Source of the DNA: Rhodospirillales bacterium
GTDB lineage: Bacteria > Pseudomonadota > Alphaproteobacteria > Micavibrionales > Micavibrionaceae
Assembly (NCBI GenBank): GCA_020638175.1
Contig: JACKJA010000002.1
Span: forward strand, 806,001 to 870,000
Length of the DNA stretch: 64,000 bases
Direction of reading: 5' to 3'
The notes below the pieces were generated by a model. The model was given only the letters and a program-made list of their open reading frames with translations, did not search any database and was not told the DNA's origin. Below, piece by piece: positions 34,487 through 43,587 of the stretch. The position numbers were made by a program, and so were the translations under genes. Numbering within the stretch: the first letter of the stretch is position 1; each line of letters opens with the position of its first letter.

Positions 34487-37144
34487 ATGAAAACCGTCAA
34501 TGACATCCGCAGTGAATTTTTGAAGTTTTTTGAAACAAAGGGCCATACCATCGTGCCGTCAAGCTCGCTGGTGCCCCAGAATGATCCGACACTGATGTTC
34601 TCCAACGCCGGGATGAACCAGTTCAAGGACGTTTTCACAGGCAAGGAAACGCGCCCCTACAGCCGCGCGACAACGGCCCAGAAATGCGTGCGGGCGGGCG
34701 GTAAGCACAACGACCTTGAAAATGTCGGCTATACGGCGCGGCACCATACATTCTTTGAAATGATGGGGAACTTCTCCTTTGGTGATTACTTCAAGGAAGA
34801 CGCCATTGCATTCGCCTGGGAACTGGTCACGAAAAATTTTGGCCTGCCGCCTGAAAAGCTGCTGGTAACGGTCCATAGCTCGGACGAGGAAGCCGCCGGG
34901 ATCTGGAAAAAAGTCACCGGCTTTAACGATAACAAGATCATCCGCATTCCGACCGATGATAATTTCTGGCGCATGGGCGATACCGGGCCGTGCGGTCCCT
35001 GTACCGAAATTTTCTACGATCACGGTGAACATATTTTCGGTGGGCCGCCGGGAAGTCCCGATGAAGATGGTGACCGGTTTGTTGAAATTTGGAATCTGGT
35101 ATTTATGCAATTCAATCAGATATCCGCCGACGAACAGGAAAAACTGCCCAATCCATGTATTGATACGGGAATGGGGCTGGAGCGTGTTTCTGCGATTATG
35201 CAGGGAAAAAGTGATAACTATGATATCGACCTGCTGCGGAAAATTATTGAACATAGCGCCGACCTGACGGGCGTCTCGCCGGAAGGGGACCAAGCACCGT
35301 CTCACCGCGTGATTGCCGACCATTTGCGCGCCGCCACGTTCCTGATGGCCGATGGCGTGATGCCGTCGAACGAAGGGCGCGGCTACGTTCTGCGCCGGAT
35401 CATGCGCCGCGGTATGCGTCATGCGCACTTGCTCGGCGCGGCAGAGCCCTTGATGTACAAACTAGTGCCGACGCTGACGTCCCTGATGGGCGAAGCCTAC
35501 CCGGAAATTCGCCGGGCCGAGGCACTGGTGACCGAAACCCTGCGTATGGAAGAAACCCGTTTCAAGAAAACGCTGGATAACGGGCTGCGTCTTCTGGACG
35601 AGGAAACTGAGAGGCTTTCCGCTGGCAAGAAATTTCCCGGCGATGTGGCATTTAAACTCTATGATACATTCGGATTTCCACTTGATTTGACGCAGGACGC
35701 CTTGAAAGCCAAGGGGATCGAAGTCGATAACGAGGGCTTTGAAACCTGCATGGAAAAACAGCGCGAACTGGCCCGCAAAAACTGGTCCGGTTCCGGCGAC
35801 GCTGCCACGGAAAAGCTTTGGTACGATCTGCTCGACGAGTGCGGCGCAACCGATTTCCTCGGCTATAAATCCGAAGTCGCCGAAGGCCAGATCAAAGCGC
35901 TGGTCCATGATGGAAAACGCATTGACGAGGCCAAAACAGGTGAAGATGTCCAGATCATCACCAACCAGACTCCTTTCTACGGCGAGTCCGGGGGACAGGT
36001 CGGGGATATTGGCACCTTTAAAACGGTGAACGGTGACACGGTTAGCATTACCGACACCCAGAAAAAAGTGGGCAAACTCTGGGTTCATATCGGTAAGGTT
36101 ACAAAAGGCGCAATCAAAAACGGCGATGCCGTGCAGATGATTGTCGATCATGAACGCCGCAGCGACATCCGCGCCAATCACTCGGCCACGCACTTGTTGC
36201 ATGCCGCTTTGCGTGAACGTCTGGGCGCGCATGTCACCCAGAAAGGCTCTCAGGTTGACGACCAGCGCCTGCGTTTCGATATCTCGCATAACCATCCGAT
36301 GACCGCCGAAGAAGCCGCCGCGATCGAAGCCCGTGTGAACGATGAAATCCGCGCCAACACCGACGTGGAAACGCGCCTGATGGCACAGGAAGAAGCAATC
36401 GAAGCCGGCGCCATGGCGTTGTTTGGTGAAAAATATGACGAAGAAGTCCGCGTCCTCACCATGGGCACGACCAGTCAGGATAGCGGCAAGCCGTTCTCTG
36501 TCGAGCTTTGCGGTGGGACGCACGTCCGCCGCACCGGGGATATCGGCCTGCTGAAAATCGTATCTGACAGTGCGCTGGCTGCTGGTGTCCGCCGGATCGA
36601 GGCGCTGACCGGGCGCGGTGCGCTGGCTTATCTTGAAGAACAAGACCGCCGCCTGCACGAAGCCGCCGAGGCCATCAAAGCCTCTCCGGCAGAACTGGTC
36701 GACCGGGTGAAGGCGCTGGCGCAGGAAAAGAAAAAATTGGAACAGCAAGTCTCCGAACTGCGCAGGCAAGTTGCCACGGGCGCATCGGGAGGCGGCAGCG
36801 CCAACGACGATATTCGCGATATTGGCGGCATCAAATTCGTTGCCAAGGTTCTGGACGGCTTCCCGCCCAAGGATTTGAAGCCGATGGCCGACGACCTGAA
36901 AGCCAGAATTGGCTCCGGCGTTGTCGCGCTGATTGCCACGAACGAGGGCAAAGCTTCGATCGTGGTCGGCGTCACCGATGACCTGACCGGCAAGATCAGC
37001 GCTGTTGATCTGGTGAAGGCCGGCGCGGCGGCACTCGGCGGGCAGGGCGGCGGCGGTCGTCCCGACATGGCGCAGGCCGGTGGCCCGGATGCAGGCGCTG
37101 CCAGCGATGCCGTTAGTGCTGTCGAAACCGCGCTGGCAGGCTAA
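34487..37144 (+). CDS. alaS: Alanyl-tRNA synthetase
   Basis: This 885-residue class II synthetase charges tRNA-Ala. It begins DIRSEFLKFFETKGHTIVPSS, followed by the motif 2 region (RATTAQKCVRAGGKHNDLENVG and HTFFEMMGNFSFGDYFK). The editing domain has zinc-binding HSATHLLHAALRE and CGGTHVRRTGDIG. The C-terminal domain has a coiled coil (QEKKKLEQQVSELRRQV) and a Gly-rich end (AAALGGQGGGGRPDMAQAGG) for oligomerisation and tRNA binding. The length is normal. Upstream is a palindrome that may act as an operator. Confidence 0.97.
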   Translation: MKTVNDIRSEFLKFFETKGHTIVPSSSLVPQNDPTLMFSNAGMNQFKDVFTGKETRPYSRATTAQKCVRAGGKHNDLENVGYTARHHTFFEMMGNFSFGDYFKEDAIAFAWELVTKNFGLPPEKLLVTVHSSDEEAAGIWKKVTGFNDNKIIRIPTDDNFWRMGDTGPCGPCTEIFYDHGEHIFGGPPGSPDEDGDRFVEIWNLVFMQFNQISADEQEKLPNPCIDTGMGLERVSAIMQGKSDNYDIDLLRKIIEHSADLTGVSPEGDQAPSHRVIADHLRAATFLMADGVMPSNEGRGYVLRRIMRRGMRHAHLLGAAEPLMYKLVPTLTSLMGEAYPEIRRAEALVTETLRMEETRFKKTLDNGLRLLDEETERLSAGKKFPGDVAFKLYDTFGFPLDLTQDALKAKGIEVDNEGFETCMEKQRELARKNWSGSGDAATEKLWYDLLDECGATDFLGYKSEVAEGQIKALVHDGKRIDEAKTGEDVQIITNQTPFYGESGGQVGDIGTFKTVNGDTVSITDTQKKVGKLWVHIGKVTKGAIKNGDAVQMIVDHERRSDIRANHSATHLLHAALRERLGAHVTQKGSQVDDQRLRFDISHNHPMTAEEAAAIEARVNDEIRANTDVETRLMAQEEAIEAGAMALFGEKYDEEVRVLTMGTTSQDSGKPFSVELCGGTHVRRTGDIGLLKIVSDSALAAGVRRIEALTGRGALAYLEEQDRRLHEAAEAIKASPAELVDRVKALAQEKKKLEQQVSELRRQVATGASGGGSANDDIRDIGGIKFVAKVLDGFPPKDLKPMADDLKARIGSGVVALIATNEGKASIVVGVTDDLTGKISAVDLVKAGAAALGGQGGGGRPDMAQAGGPDAGAASDAVSAVETALAG

Positions 37145-37188
37145 GGCTTTCCCCTTAACCAATGTGATTGCATGTTAATGATTTTTCA

Positions 37189-37217
37189 TTGACATAATGA
37201 TGGCGCTTAACTATAAA
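37189..37217 (+). promoter_or_regulatory. Near-consensus sigma70 promoter
   Basis: TTGACA (37189-37194), a 17-base spacer and TATAAA (37212-37217) match the sigma70 consensus at 11 of 12 positions with ideal spacing. The next gene starts at 37262. This is the best promoter seen in the window. Confidence 0.75.
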
Positions 37218-37261
37218 GCACCCAAAATAATGACACATAATAGTTGGTAATGGAGAGAATG

Positions 37262-37855
37262 ATGAGTGTGCAAAATATCCAGTACAATCCCGAAGAGATT
37301 CAAAATATTGTGTCCCGGCTGCAAGAAAAAAGTCTGGATAATGGTATAACGCTGACATCCCGCATAGGTGAATATAATGTGTCGGCTTCTTTGTCTCTTG
37401 GTGGTGGTCATCTGACATTTAAACAAACACACCCCAAAAGATATCTTGCCGAGGTAAAAGATGAGAGATCCGTTGTTTTCACCAAAGATGGTAATAATGG
37501 ATGGTCTTTGGATGAAGTGTCTGCGGCGCCATGGGGAAATTGCAAAAACACTTTAAAAGCGCACAACATTGATCCGGATCATGAAAATATGTTGGGGCAT
37601 GTCGAAGGTAAGCATCAAAGCTACAGGGCGAATGGCGAGCATTTATGTCCCCACAAAGAACAGCATCGTCTTGAGTTTTTGAAGGTTAGTCGGACACTCC
37701 CGTTTTTAGTCGATAATGGCTATCACAAGGATGAAGAGATTTTTGACAGCGTGATGAATAGCGCCCGCGCGCTATCCGACGTGCCTGTCAAGGAATGTTC
37801 TTATAAAGCAATCGGATTTATACCATTTGTCCCGGCGCTAAAACTGGCTTTCTAA
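37262..37855 (+). CDS. Hypothetical protein, 197 residues
   Basis: I do not recognise a family. The protein begins SVQNIQYNPEEIQNIVSRLQ, has a beta-rich stretch (ITLTSRIGEYNVSASLSLGGG) and a His/Cys-containing centre (NCKNTLKAHNIDPDHENMLGH, then GEHLCPHKEQHRLEF). It ends with a hydrophobic-aromatic tail (GFIPFVPALKLAF). There is no signal peptide or clear TM helix. ATG 37262 is chosen because GGAG lies six bases before it; ATGs at 37250 and 37259 are alternatives. A near-consensus sigma70 promoter stands 45 bases upstream, so it is probably strongly expressed. Base composition is more AT-rich than alaS or ndk, suggesting an accessory gene. The His/Cys cluster could bind metal (speculative). 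Confidence 0.75.
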   Translation: MSVQNIQYNPEEIQNIVSRLQEKSLDNGITLTSRIGEYNVSASLSLGGGHLTFKQTHPKRYLAEVKDERSVVFTKDGNNGWSLDEVSAAPWGNCKNTLKAHNIDPDHENMLGHVEGKHQSYRANGEHLCPHKEQHRLEFLKVSRTLPFLVDNGYHKDEEIFDSVMNSARALSDVPVKECSYKAIGFIPFVPALKLAF

Positions 37856-37869
37856 AAAGAAATCCTCTC

Positions 37870-37898
37870 TTGCTCTTCTGATCTGACTGCGTTATAAG
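37870..37898 (+). promoter_or_regulatory. Probable sigma70 promoter of ndk
   Basis: TTGCTC (37870-37875), a 17-base spacer and TATAAG (37893-37898) lie 46 bases before the ndk ATG. Confidence 0.55.
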
Positions 37899-37943
37899 GC
37901 GCGCACGAAAAGATTCTACCGATAGCAAAAAAGGAATTTAACA

Positions 37944-38366
37944 ATGGCGGTTCAACGCACTTTTTCGATTATTAAGCCTGACGCGACACGTCGCAATCTG
38001 ACCGGCGCGATCAACAAAAAGCTGGAAGAAGCCGGTCTGCGCATCATCGCGCAAAAACGCATCCACATGACGCTGGAACAGGCTCAGGGCTTTTATGCCG
38101 TTCACAAGGAACGCCCGTTCTTTGGCGAACTGACCGAATTCATGAGCTCCGAGCCGGTGGTGGTTCAGGTTCTGGAAGGCGAAGACGCCGTAGCCAAAAA
38201 CCGCGAAGTCATGGGCGCGACCAACCCGGCGGAAGCTGCCGAAGGCACGATCCGTAAGGAATATGCCCTGAATATCGGTGAAAACTCCGTTCATGGCTCC
38301 GACAGCCTTGAAAACGCAGCCATCGAAATTGCTTATTTCTTCAATGATGATGAAATCGTGGGCTAA
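37944..38366 (+). CDS. ndk: Nucleoside diphosphate kinase
   Basis: This 140-residue enzyme transfers the gamma-phosphate of ATP to nucleoside diphosphates through a phosphohistidine. It begins QRTFSIIKPDATRRNLTG, and the catalytic histidine is His117 in GENSVHGSDS. The MSSEPVVVQVLEG and REVMGATNPAEA segments are also typical. The length is normal for the bacterial tetramer/hexamer. AAAAAAGGA precedes the ATG. A strong terminator follows, and the gene has its own promoter, so it is monocistronic. Confidence 0.97.
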   Translation: MAVQRTFSIIKPDATRRNLTGAINKKLEEAGLRIIAQKRIHMTLEQAQGFYAVHKERPFFGELTEFMSSEPVVVQVLEGEDAVAKNREVMGATNPAEAAEGTIRKEYALNIGENSVHGSDSLENAAIEIAYFFNDDEIVG

Positions 38367-38390
38367 AGAGCCGCAGTGAAGTGATTTGGA

Positions 38391-38418
38391 AAAGAGGGCC
38401 GTTCAGCCCTCTTTTTTT
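38391..38418. terminator. Strong rho-independent terminator, ndk / histidine kinase
   Basis: AAAGAGGGC (38391-38399) pairs with GCCCTCTTT (38406-38414) around a six-base loop, followed by T to 38418. The run of A on the other side means it can also stop transcription of the convergent histidine kinase gene. Confidence 0.9.
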
Positions 38419-38422
38419 ATGG

Positions 38423-41400
38423 TCACTGCGTTTCCTGCAGCCAGACCACCAGTTTTTCTTTTGATTGTTCATAGGAATTTTGCAGATCATTGATCTCTTG
38501 ATCCGTGATGTTCTTTTCCGCTTTGGCTTCCTGCTCGATGGTTCTGGCGATGGCGCTGAGGTCTTTGAATCCGAAATTCCCGGCCATGCCTTTAAGCTCA
38601 TGGATGCGGGCCGCGATGTTTTGCGTATCGCTCGTACTTTGTGACTCTTTAATAGCGGCCAGAAGCTCATCAGCTTTCTGGTAAAGGTCGTCCAGCAGGG
38701 AAATCAGCTTGTCTCGCCCGATATTCTCCCGCAAAAGGTTCAGCATGGGATAATCGAGCAAATTGTCGGTCGGCATCGCGGCCGCCATGTTTTCGTTATC
38801 GCCATCTTCGTCATCATCGGCCAGTTCCAGCGCTTCGGCGAAGCTGTCAAAATCAGGATCGTCAAGATCGCCCATATCACCCAGTTCGCTCAGGTCGGTA
38901 TTCAAAATATAATCCCGCAGGGGCGATGTCTGGTTCATGGACTCCAGAGGATCATCCTCCACAGGACTATCCCCATCATCACTGGCGCTCTTTTCCTCCG
39001 TTTCTAACGATAAAGCGTCCGGCCCTTTGAGCAAGGTTTCTTCGTGATCGGGCTGTGGCGCAGGCGTGACCGGAGCCGTGGGGAGGGGCAAATTATCCAT
39101 GTCAATGCCTTCGACGACAACCGGGTTAGGCAGACTGCCGTTGATAACGCGGTCTATAACCCGTTTCAGCATCTCCGGTTCGATCGGCTTGGGAACATGG
39201 TCGTTCATATTGGCGGCATAGCATTCGCGTCTATCGCTGTCACTGACGTTCCCGCTCAGGGCAATCACGGGCACGGTGGCCTTGGCCGGATCGGCCATTG
39301 CGCGAATGGCCTTGGTCGCCCCGATCCCGCTAATGCCCGGCAGGTGTATATCCATCAAAATCATATTGAACGGCTCTGTTTGCTCGATCAGGCTCAGGGC
39401 ATCTTCACCGCTGCCGGATAACGTAACCTCGTGTCCCATCCGGGAAAGGAATTCCCGGACCAGCTTCTGGTTGATTTCATTGTCTTCGACCACAAGAATT
39501 TTCATCATCTGCGCCGATGTCTGGCTGGCCAGATTAAGACTTTTAAAGCTCATTTCCGCATTTTGTTCCTGCCCCTCTTTCAATGTCAGGGTGAAAAAGA
39601 ACGTTGACCCTTCGCCTTCGGTGCTATCAATGGCAATGTGGCTGCCCATGGCTTCAATCAGCCGCTGGGAAATGGCCAGCCCCAGCCCCGAGCCCCCAAA
39701 GTTCCGGGTGATCGTTTTATCGGCCTGCGCAAAGGGATTAAACAAATTCGTTTGGGCTTCCGGGGCGATCCCTATGCCGGTATCCTCGACCGAAAACAAG
39801 ATACGCTGCGTATGAGAAGACGAAACATCGTCGGTGCTCCCCGGCGCAGGTTTCACGCGGATAGTAACCCCGCCTTCTTTGGTGAATTTTACGGCATTAC
39901 CGGCTAGATTCAGAAGCACTTGACGCAGGCGGATCGGGTCACCGACGACGAAACGGGGCAGATCTGAATCGATATCCGCCCGCAAATACACCTTCTTTGT
40001 GGCGGCATGGCCGGACATCAATGTCACAATGTCGTTAATCAGGCGGGGTAGGTCGAAATCAATATATTCAAGGTCAAGCTTGCCGGTTTCAATTTTTTCA
40101 AAATCCAGAATGTCGTTCAAAAGCGCCAGCATGGTATCGCCGGAATCCTGAATGGTCTGGACCTGTTGCCGTTGTTCCTGACTCAACTTGGTTTCTTTCA
40201 GCAACCGCACCATCCCCATGATCCCGGTCATCGGCGTGCGAATTTCGTGGCTGACCACGGCGAGAAAAGCTGACTTGGCGCGGTTGGCTAAATCCGCAAT
40301 TTCCTTGGATTTCCGCATTTCACGGGCTTGCTGAAGCTCACGTTCCCGCAGCTCGTTCATAGCCGCCCGTTCATGATCGATCAGGCGCATCAGGCGGGTG
40401 TTTTCCTTTTCAATCCGTGTGGAGCGCAATTCATCCGACAGCTCGTTATTTTGGTTCTTTCCTTTATTCTCATACGGGTTTTGGTCGGCTTGCAGCCGTA
40501 TTAATATAAAGACAGACGTGGCGAGCAAAATAGCTTGCGGGATCAAGGACCACCAATAAGCGTTAATCAGTAAGGGCGACGGCGGTAAAATCCCGGTCAG
40601 GGCCAGACCGGTGGTAACGGCCCCGGTTATCTGGATAAGCCAGCCAAAAGCCATAAGATAGGATTCGTGACGCCCCTCCAGCCCTTGGGAAAAAGCCAGA
40701 AGAGACAGGTAAACAAGCCCGCCCAGCGCCGGAAAGGCCATCAGAACAGGCCGGAAAATACTGGAATCCGGAAGGATCACGGCGATGACTAATGACAAAA
40801 GGATCAAGGCTGTCGCAACGCGCACGCTTCGTATCTGCGCTTGTTGTGTGGGGCTGAAGCTATAGAAATAGCGGCTGGCCCATATGGAGGAAATCACGAT
40901 CAGGTTAAACAAAATACCCGGCATTTCCGACGTCAGAGGCGCATGGGACAACAGCAAGTCGTTTTGCGCATAAAACAAAAACAGGTGTAAAAGATAGTAA
41001 ATAGCGATAAACGTGCAGGTCCCCAGCCGTGTGACCATACAGCTCCCCAAAAATATACCGGCCATAATAAGCAGGAAATACCCCAGCATGCGGGACGGCA
41101 AGAGGGGCGTTTTCTGGATCGCCAGATAGGTGTTGTCTTCAATAAGCTGCGGAACAAGGGTCGTTGGCAATCCCGGCTCCGGAATGACATAGAGCAGTAT
41201 GGTTGTCTCTTCACCGCGCGGCAGATGCAGCGGTTTCGCCGTCGTCAGGTGCTTTTGAATGATATAGGGGTTTTGGGTAGAGGCCAGCGTATCGAGGATT
41301 TTCGTCTGGGTGCTGGTGTTGTAAATAACGATCTGGGCCAATGTGCCATAGCGGCCATCCAGATGTTGCCCGAACGACAACGTCCAGCCTTCGCGCCAGC

Positions 41401-41755
41401 TGCTGTTTTTAATGGTAAACAGAATCCAGTGGGGAGTCTTTGACAACGTGCCCAAAGACAAAATATTGCCGGTAACGCGGTAAGGCGTTTGTTGTTCCTG
41501 ATATTTTTTAATGACCTGACGGGGTTTCATGCGTTTGTCGGGATCGGGCAGCACAAACATGTGCGGGGCGAGCTCATAGGTGTCTTGGCTGTCCTGAAGG
41601 ACGAGAGGCGATATCTTGGCAGCATGACCGGGGAGCGGGCACAGCAAGATCAAGGCAGCCAGAAACAGGAGTAAACTTGCCTGCCAGAAGACAGGTAAGC
41701 GCTCGGATATAACGACGGTTGTTGGCCGACAGGGCCGCCCGGCATGGATATTCAT
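38423..41755 (-). CDS. Hybrid sensor histidine kinase with 7TMR-DISM sensor, REC and HPt
   Basis: This 1110-residue phosphorelay protein has a signal/TM start (FWQASLLLFLAALILLCPLPGHA) and a periplasmic 7TMR-DISMED2-like sensor (about residues 50-190). Seven TM helices follow (about 220-420), then a coiled coil, HisKA with phospho-acceptor near residue 501 in VVSHEIRTPM, and HATPase_c (LLNLAGNAVKFTKEGG, FGGSGLGLAISQRL). A receiver (from about 750; MDIHLPG with Asp near 799) and an HPt domain (His near 1049, RIHELKGMAGNFGF) complete it. The linker between receiver and HPt is acidic and low-complexity. I chose the ATG at 41755 behind GGGGGAG; an upstream start would add 18 residues. DISM sensors often bind carbohydrates. 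No partner regulator is adjacent; the CheY-like protein at 54,327 is one candidate (inference). Confidence 0.92.
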   Translation of the reverse strand: MNIHAGRPCRPTTVVISERLPVFWQASLLLFLAALILLCPLPGHAAKISPLVLQDSQDTYELAPHMFVLPDPDKRMKPRQVIKKYQEQQTPYRVTGNILSLGTLSKTPHWILFTIKNSSWREGWTLSFGQHLDGRYGTLAQIVIYNTSTQTKILDTLASTQNPYIIQKHLTTAKPLHLPRGEETTILLYVIPEPGLPTTLVPQLIEDNTYLAIQKTPLLPSRMLGYFLLIMAGIFLGSCMVTRLGTCTFIAIYYLLHLFLFYAQNDLLLSHAPLTSEMPGILFNLIVISSIWASRYFYSFSPTQQAQIRSVRVATALILLSLVIAVILPDSSIFRPVLMAFPALGGLVYLSLLAFSQGLEGRHESYLMAFGWLIQITGAVTTGLALTGILPPSPLLINAYWWSLIPQAILLATSVFILIRLQADQNPYENKGKNQNNELSDELRSTRIEKENTRLMRLIDHERAAMNELRERELQQAREMRKSKEIADLANRAKSAFLAVVSHEIRTPMTGIMGMVRLLKETKLSQEQRQQVQTIQDSGDTMLALLNDILDFEKIETGKLDLEYIDFDLPRLINDIVTLMSGHAATKKVYLRADIDSDLPRFVVGDPIRLRQVLLNLAGNAVKFTKEGGVTIRVKPAPGSTDDVSSSHTQRILFSVEDTGIGIAPEAQTNLFNPFAQADKTITRNFGGSGLGLAISQRLIEAMGSHIAIDSTEGEGSTFFFTLTLKEGQEQNAEMSFKSLNLASQTSAQMMKILVVEDNEINQKLVREFLSRMGHEVTLSGSGEDALSLIEQTEPFNMILMDIHLPGISGIGATKAIRAMADPAKATVPVIALSGNVSDSDRRECYAANMNDHVPKPIEPEMLKRVIDRVINGSLPNPVVVEGIDMDNLPLPTAPVTPAPQPDHEETLLKGPDALSLETEEKSASDDGDSPVEDDPLESMNQTSPLRDYILNTDLSELGDMGDLDDPDFDSFAEALELADDDEDGDNENMAAAMPTDNLLDYPMLNLLRENIGRDKLISLLDDLYQKADELLAAIKESQSTSDTQNIAARIHELKGMAGNFGFKDLSAIARTIEQEAKAEKNITDQEINDLQNSYEQSKEKLVVWLQETQ

Positions 41756-41862
41756 CGCTTGTAACTCCCCCGTGCCACCGCGGGTTCGGGCGGCACCAGA
41801 GGTTATCATGCCCTGAAATCGTTACAGAATCATGAACAAAATGAGAAGCTTAATAACTTTTT

Positions 41863-42459
41863 TTATGAGGATTTTTTAATGGTTTCACAGACCGTGCGCA
41901 CAGCCTCCGGATAAGCGGCGTGCTCCTGCACCAGAACGCGGGCCGCCAGAGTGTCCGGGGTGTCGCCGGGAAGGACAGGAACGGCTTTTTGCAAAATTAC
42001 CGGCCCGGCATCCATTTCCGGCACGACATAATGAACCGTGCAGCCGTGCTCGGTTTCCCCGGCCTCCAGCGCCCGTTCATGGGTGTCCAGCCCCTTGAAT
42101 TTCGGCAGCAGGGACGGGTGGATATTGATAATACGGCCCGGCCAGCGCGCAATAAAATCGGCGCTCAGGATACGCATGAAACCGGCCAGACAGATCAGAT
42201 CGACCGGGTATTGCGCCAGCTTCTCTTGGATCGCGGCTTCAAACCCCGGCTTGTCTTTCGGAAAATCCCGGTGATCGACAACCTCCGTGGCAATCCCCGC
42301 CGCCTGTGCCTTCGCCAGCCCGACGGCCTCCGGTTTATTTGAGAAGACAACACATATTTGTGCCGGGAAATCAAGGGCTTGGCAGGCGTCAATCAATGCC
42401 TCCATATTGCTCCCCCGCCCGGAAATAAATATGGCGAGATTGATTTTTTCTACGCCCAT
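41863..42459 (-). CDS. purN: Phosphoribosylglycinamide formyltransferase
   Basis: This 198-residue enzyme carries out the folate-dependent formylation of GAR in purine synthesis. It has FISGRGSNMEALIDACQ, LAGFMRILS, the catalytic Asn-His in INIHPSLLPKFKGLDTHERAL, and the Asp in PEMDAGPVI. The start is ATG 42459 inside the end of purM; the two overlap by ten bases, giving translational coupling. The open frame continues upstream of this ATG within purM but encodes an Arg-rich sequence unlike the family. Confidence 0.95.
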   Translation of the reverse strand: MGVEKINLAIFISGRGSNMEALIDACQALDFPAQICVVFSNKPEAVGLAKAQAAGIATEVVDHRDFPKDKPGFEAAIQEKLAQYPVDLICLAGFMRILSADFIARWPGRIINIHPSLLPKFKGLDTHERALEAGETEHGCTVHYVVPEMDAGPVILQKAVPVLPGDTPDTLAARVLVQEHAAYPEAVRTVCETIKKSS

Positions 42460-43523
42460 TCTGCATCCTGATGTTTGAGGGTAACATGCGCCTCTTCGCC
42501 CGGCGCTGCCGCGATATGGCCGATCCGGTATACGGTTTCGCCATGGCTTTCGAGGACGGCAGTCAGCTTGGCGGCGGCCTCGGCTGCGCAGATGACCGTC
42601 ATGCCGATCCCGCAGTTCAGCGTCCGGGCCATGTCGTCGGCAGAGAGGTTCCCGGCCTCTTTCAACCACCGGAACACAGGCGGCAATTCCCATGAAGCGG
42701 CGTCGATGACGGCCTGCGTGCCTTCCGGCATGGTCCGCGGGATATTTTCGATCAGCCCGCCGCCGGTAATATTCGCCATTGCCTTGATGAGGGGCTGGCC
42801 GTCGGCATCGTTTTCCTCCAGCGCCGCCAGCAGGCTTTTCACGTATATCCGTGTCGGCGTCAGGAGCGCCGCGCCCAGCGTCGCCGCGTCTGTCTGAAAC
42901 GGGGCCGGGCGGTCATAGTTACTTTCGGCCAGCCGCCGGATCAGGGAATAACCGTTGGAATGCGGCCCGCTGGAGGCCAACGCCAGAATAACGTCGCCCG
43001 CCTGCACGCGCTCCCCGGTCACGATCCGGTCGCGTTCTACCGCGCCGACGGTAAAGCCCGCGAGGTCATAATCGCCCGCGCCGTACATGCCGGGCATTTC
43101 CGCTGTTTCGCCGCCGATCAGGGCGCAGCCGGCCTCTTTGCATCCGGCGGCGATCCCGGCAATCACATCTTCGGCGGCCGCCGGGTCAAGTTTGCCTGTG
43201 GCAAAATAATCGAGAAAAAACAAAGGCTCGGCCCCCTGCACGATCAAATCGTTGACGCACATCGCCACCAGATCAATTCCGACGCTGTTATGCACGCCGG
43301 TATCAATCGCGATTTTTAATTTTGTGCCCACCCCGTCATTCGAAGACACCAGAACCGGATCTGTGTATTTGGTCTGTTTCAGGTCGAAAAACGCGCCAAA
43401 GCCGCCCAGTCCCTGCATCACGCCGCTTCGGAACGTGGACTGGACATGCGGTTTGATCCGGTCGACCACTTCGGCGCCCGCATCAATATCAACGCCGGAT
43501 TGTTTGTAAGCACTGTCTTTCAT
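42450..43523 (-). CDS. purM: Phosphoribosylformylglycinamidine cyclo-ligase
   Basis: This 357-residue AIR synthetase closes the imidazole ring in purine synthesis. It has YKQSGVDIDAGAEVVDRIKPHV, GGFGAFFDL, SSNDGVGTKLKIA, LIGGETAEMPGMY and ANITGGGLIENIPR. The start is ATG 43523 behind AGGA; an upstream in-frame ATG is 33 bases earlier and does not match the family start. It is followed by purN with a ten-base overlap and is divergent from the DUF2066 gene, 64 bases away. Confidence 0.96.
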   Translation of the reverse strand: MKDSAYKQSGVDIDAGAEVVDRIKPHVQSTFRSGVMQGLGGFGAFFDLKQTKYTDPVLVSSNDGVGTKLKIAIDTGVHNSVGIDLVAMCVNDLIVQGAEPLFFLDYFATGKLDPAAAEDVIAGIAAGCKEAGCALIGGETAEMPGMYGAGDYDLAGFTVGAVERDRIVTGERVQAGDVILALASSGPHSNGYSLIRRLAESNYDRPAPFQTDAATLGAALLTPTRIYVKSLLAALEENDADGQPLIKAMANITGGGLIENIPRTMPEGTQAVIDAASWELPPVFRWLKEAGNLSADDMARTLNCGIGMTVICAAEAAAKLTAVLESHGETVYRIGHIAAAPGEEAHVTLKHQDAEWA

Positions 43524-43587
43524 TTTGCATCCTGCCGCGGCAAAGGTTATATACATCCTGTGGGACCGATCCGACAGGAAAGAGAAT

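Noticed and set aside
35462..37162. A long open frame (about 566 codons) opposite alaS
   Set aside because: It mirrors the codon pattern of alaS, has no family features and is fully covered by a clear essential gene.
42460..42693. N-terminal extension of purN by 78 codons
   Set aside because: The extension lies inside purM in another frame, is Arg-rich and does not match PurN, whose normal start is at 42459.
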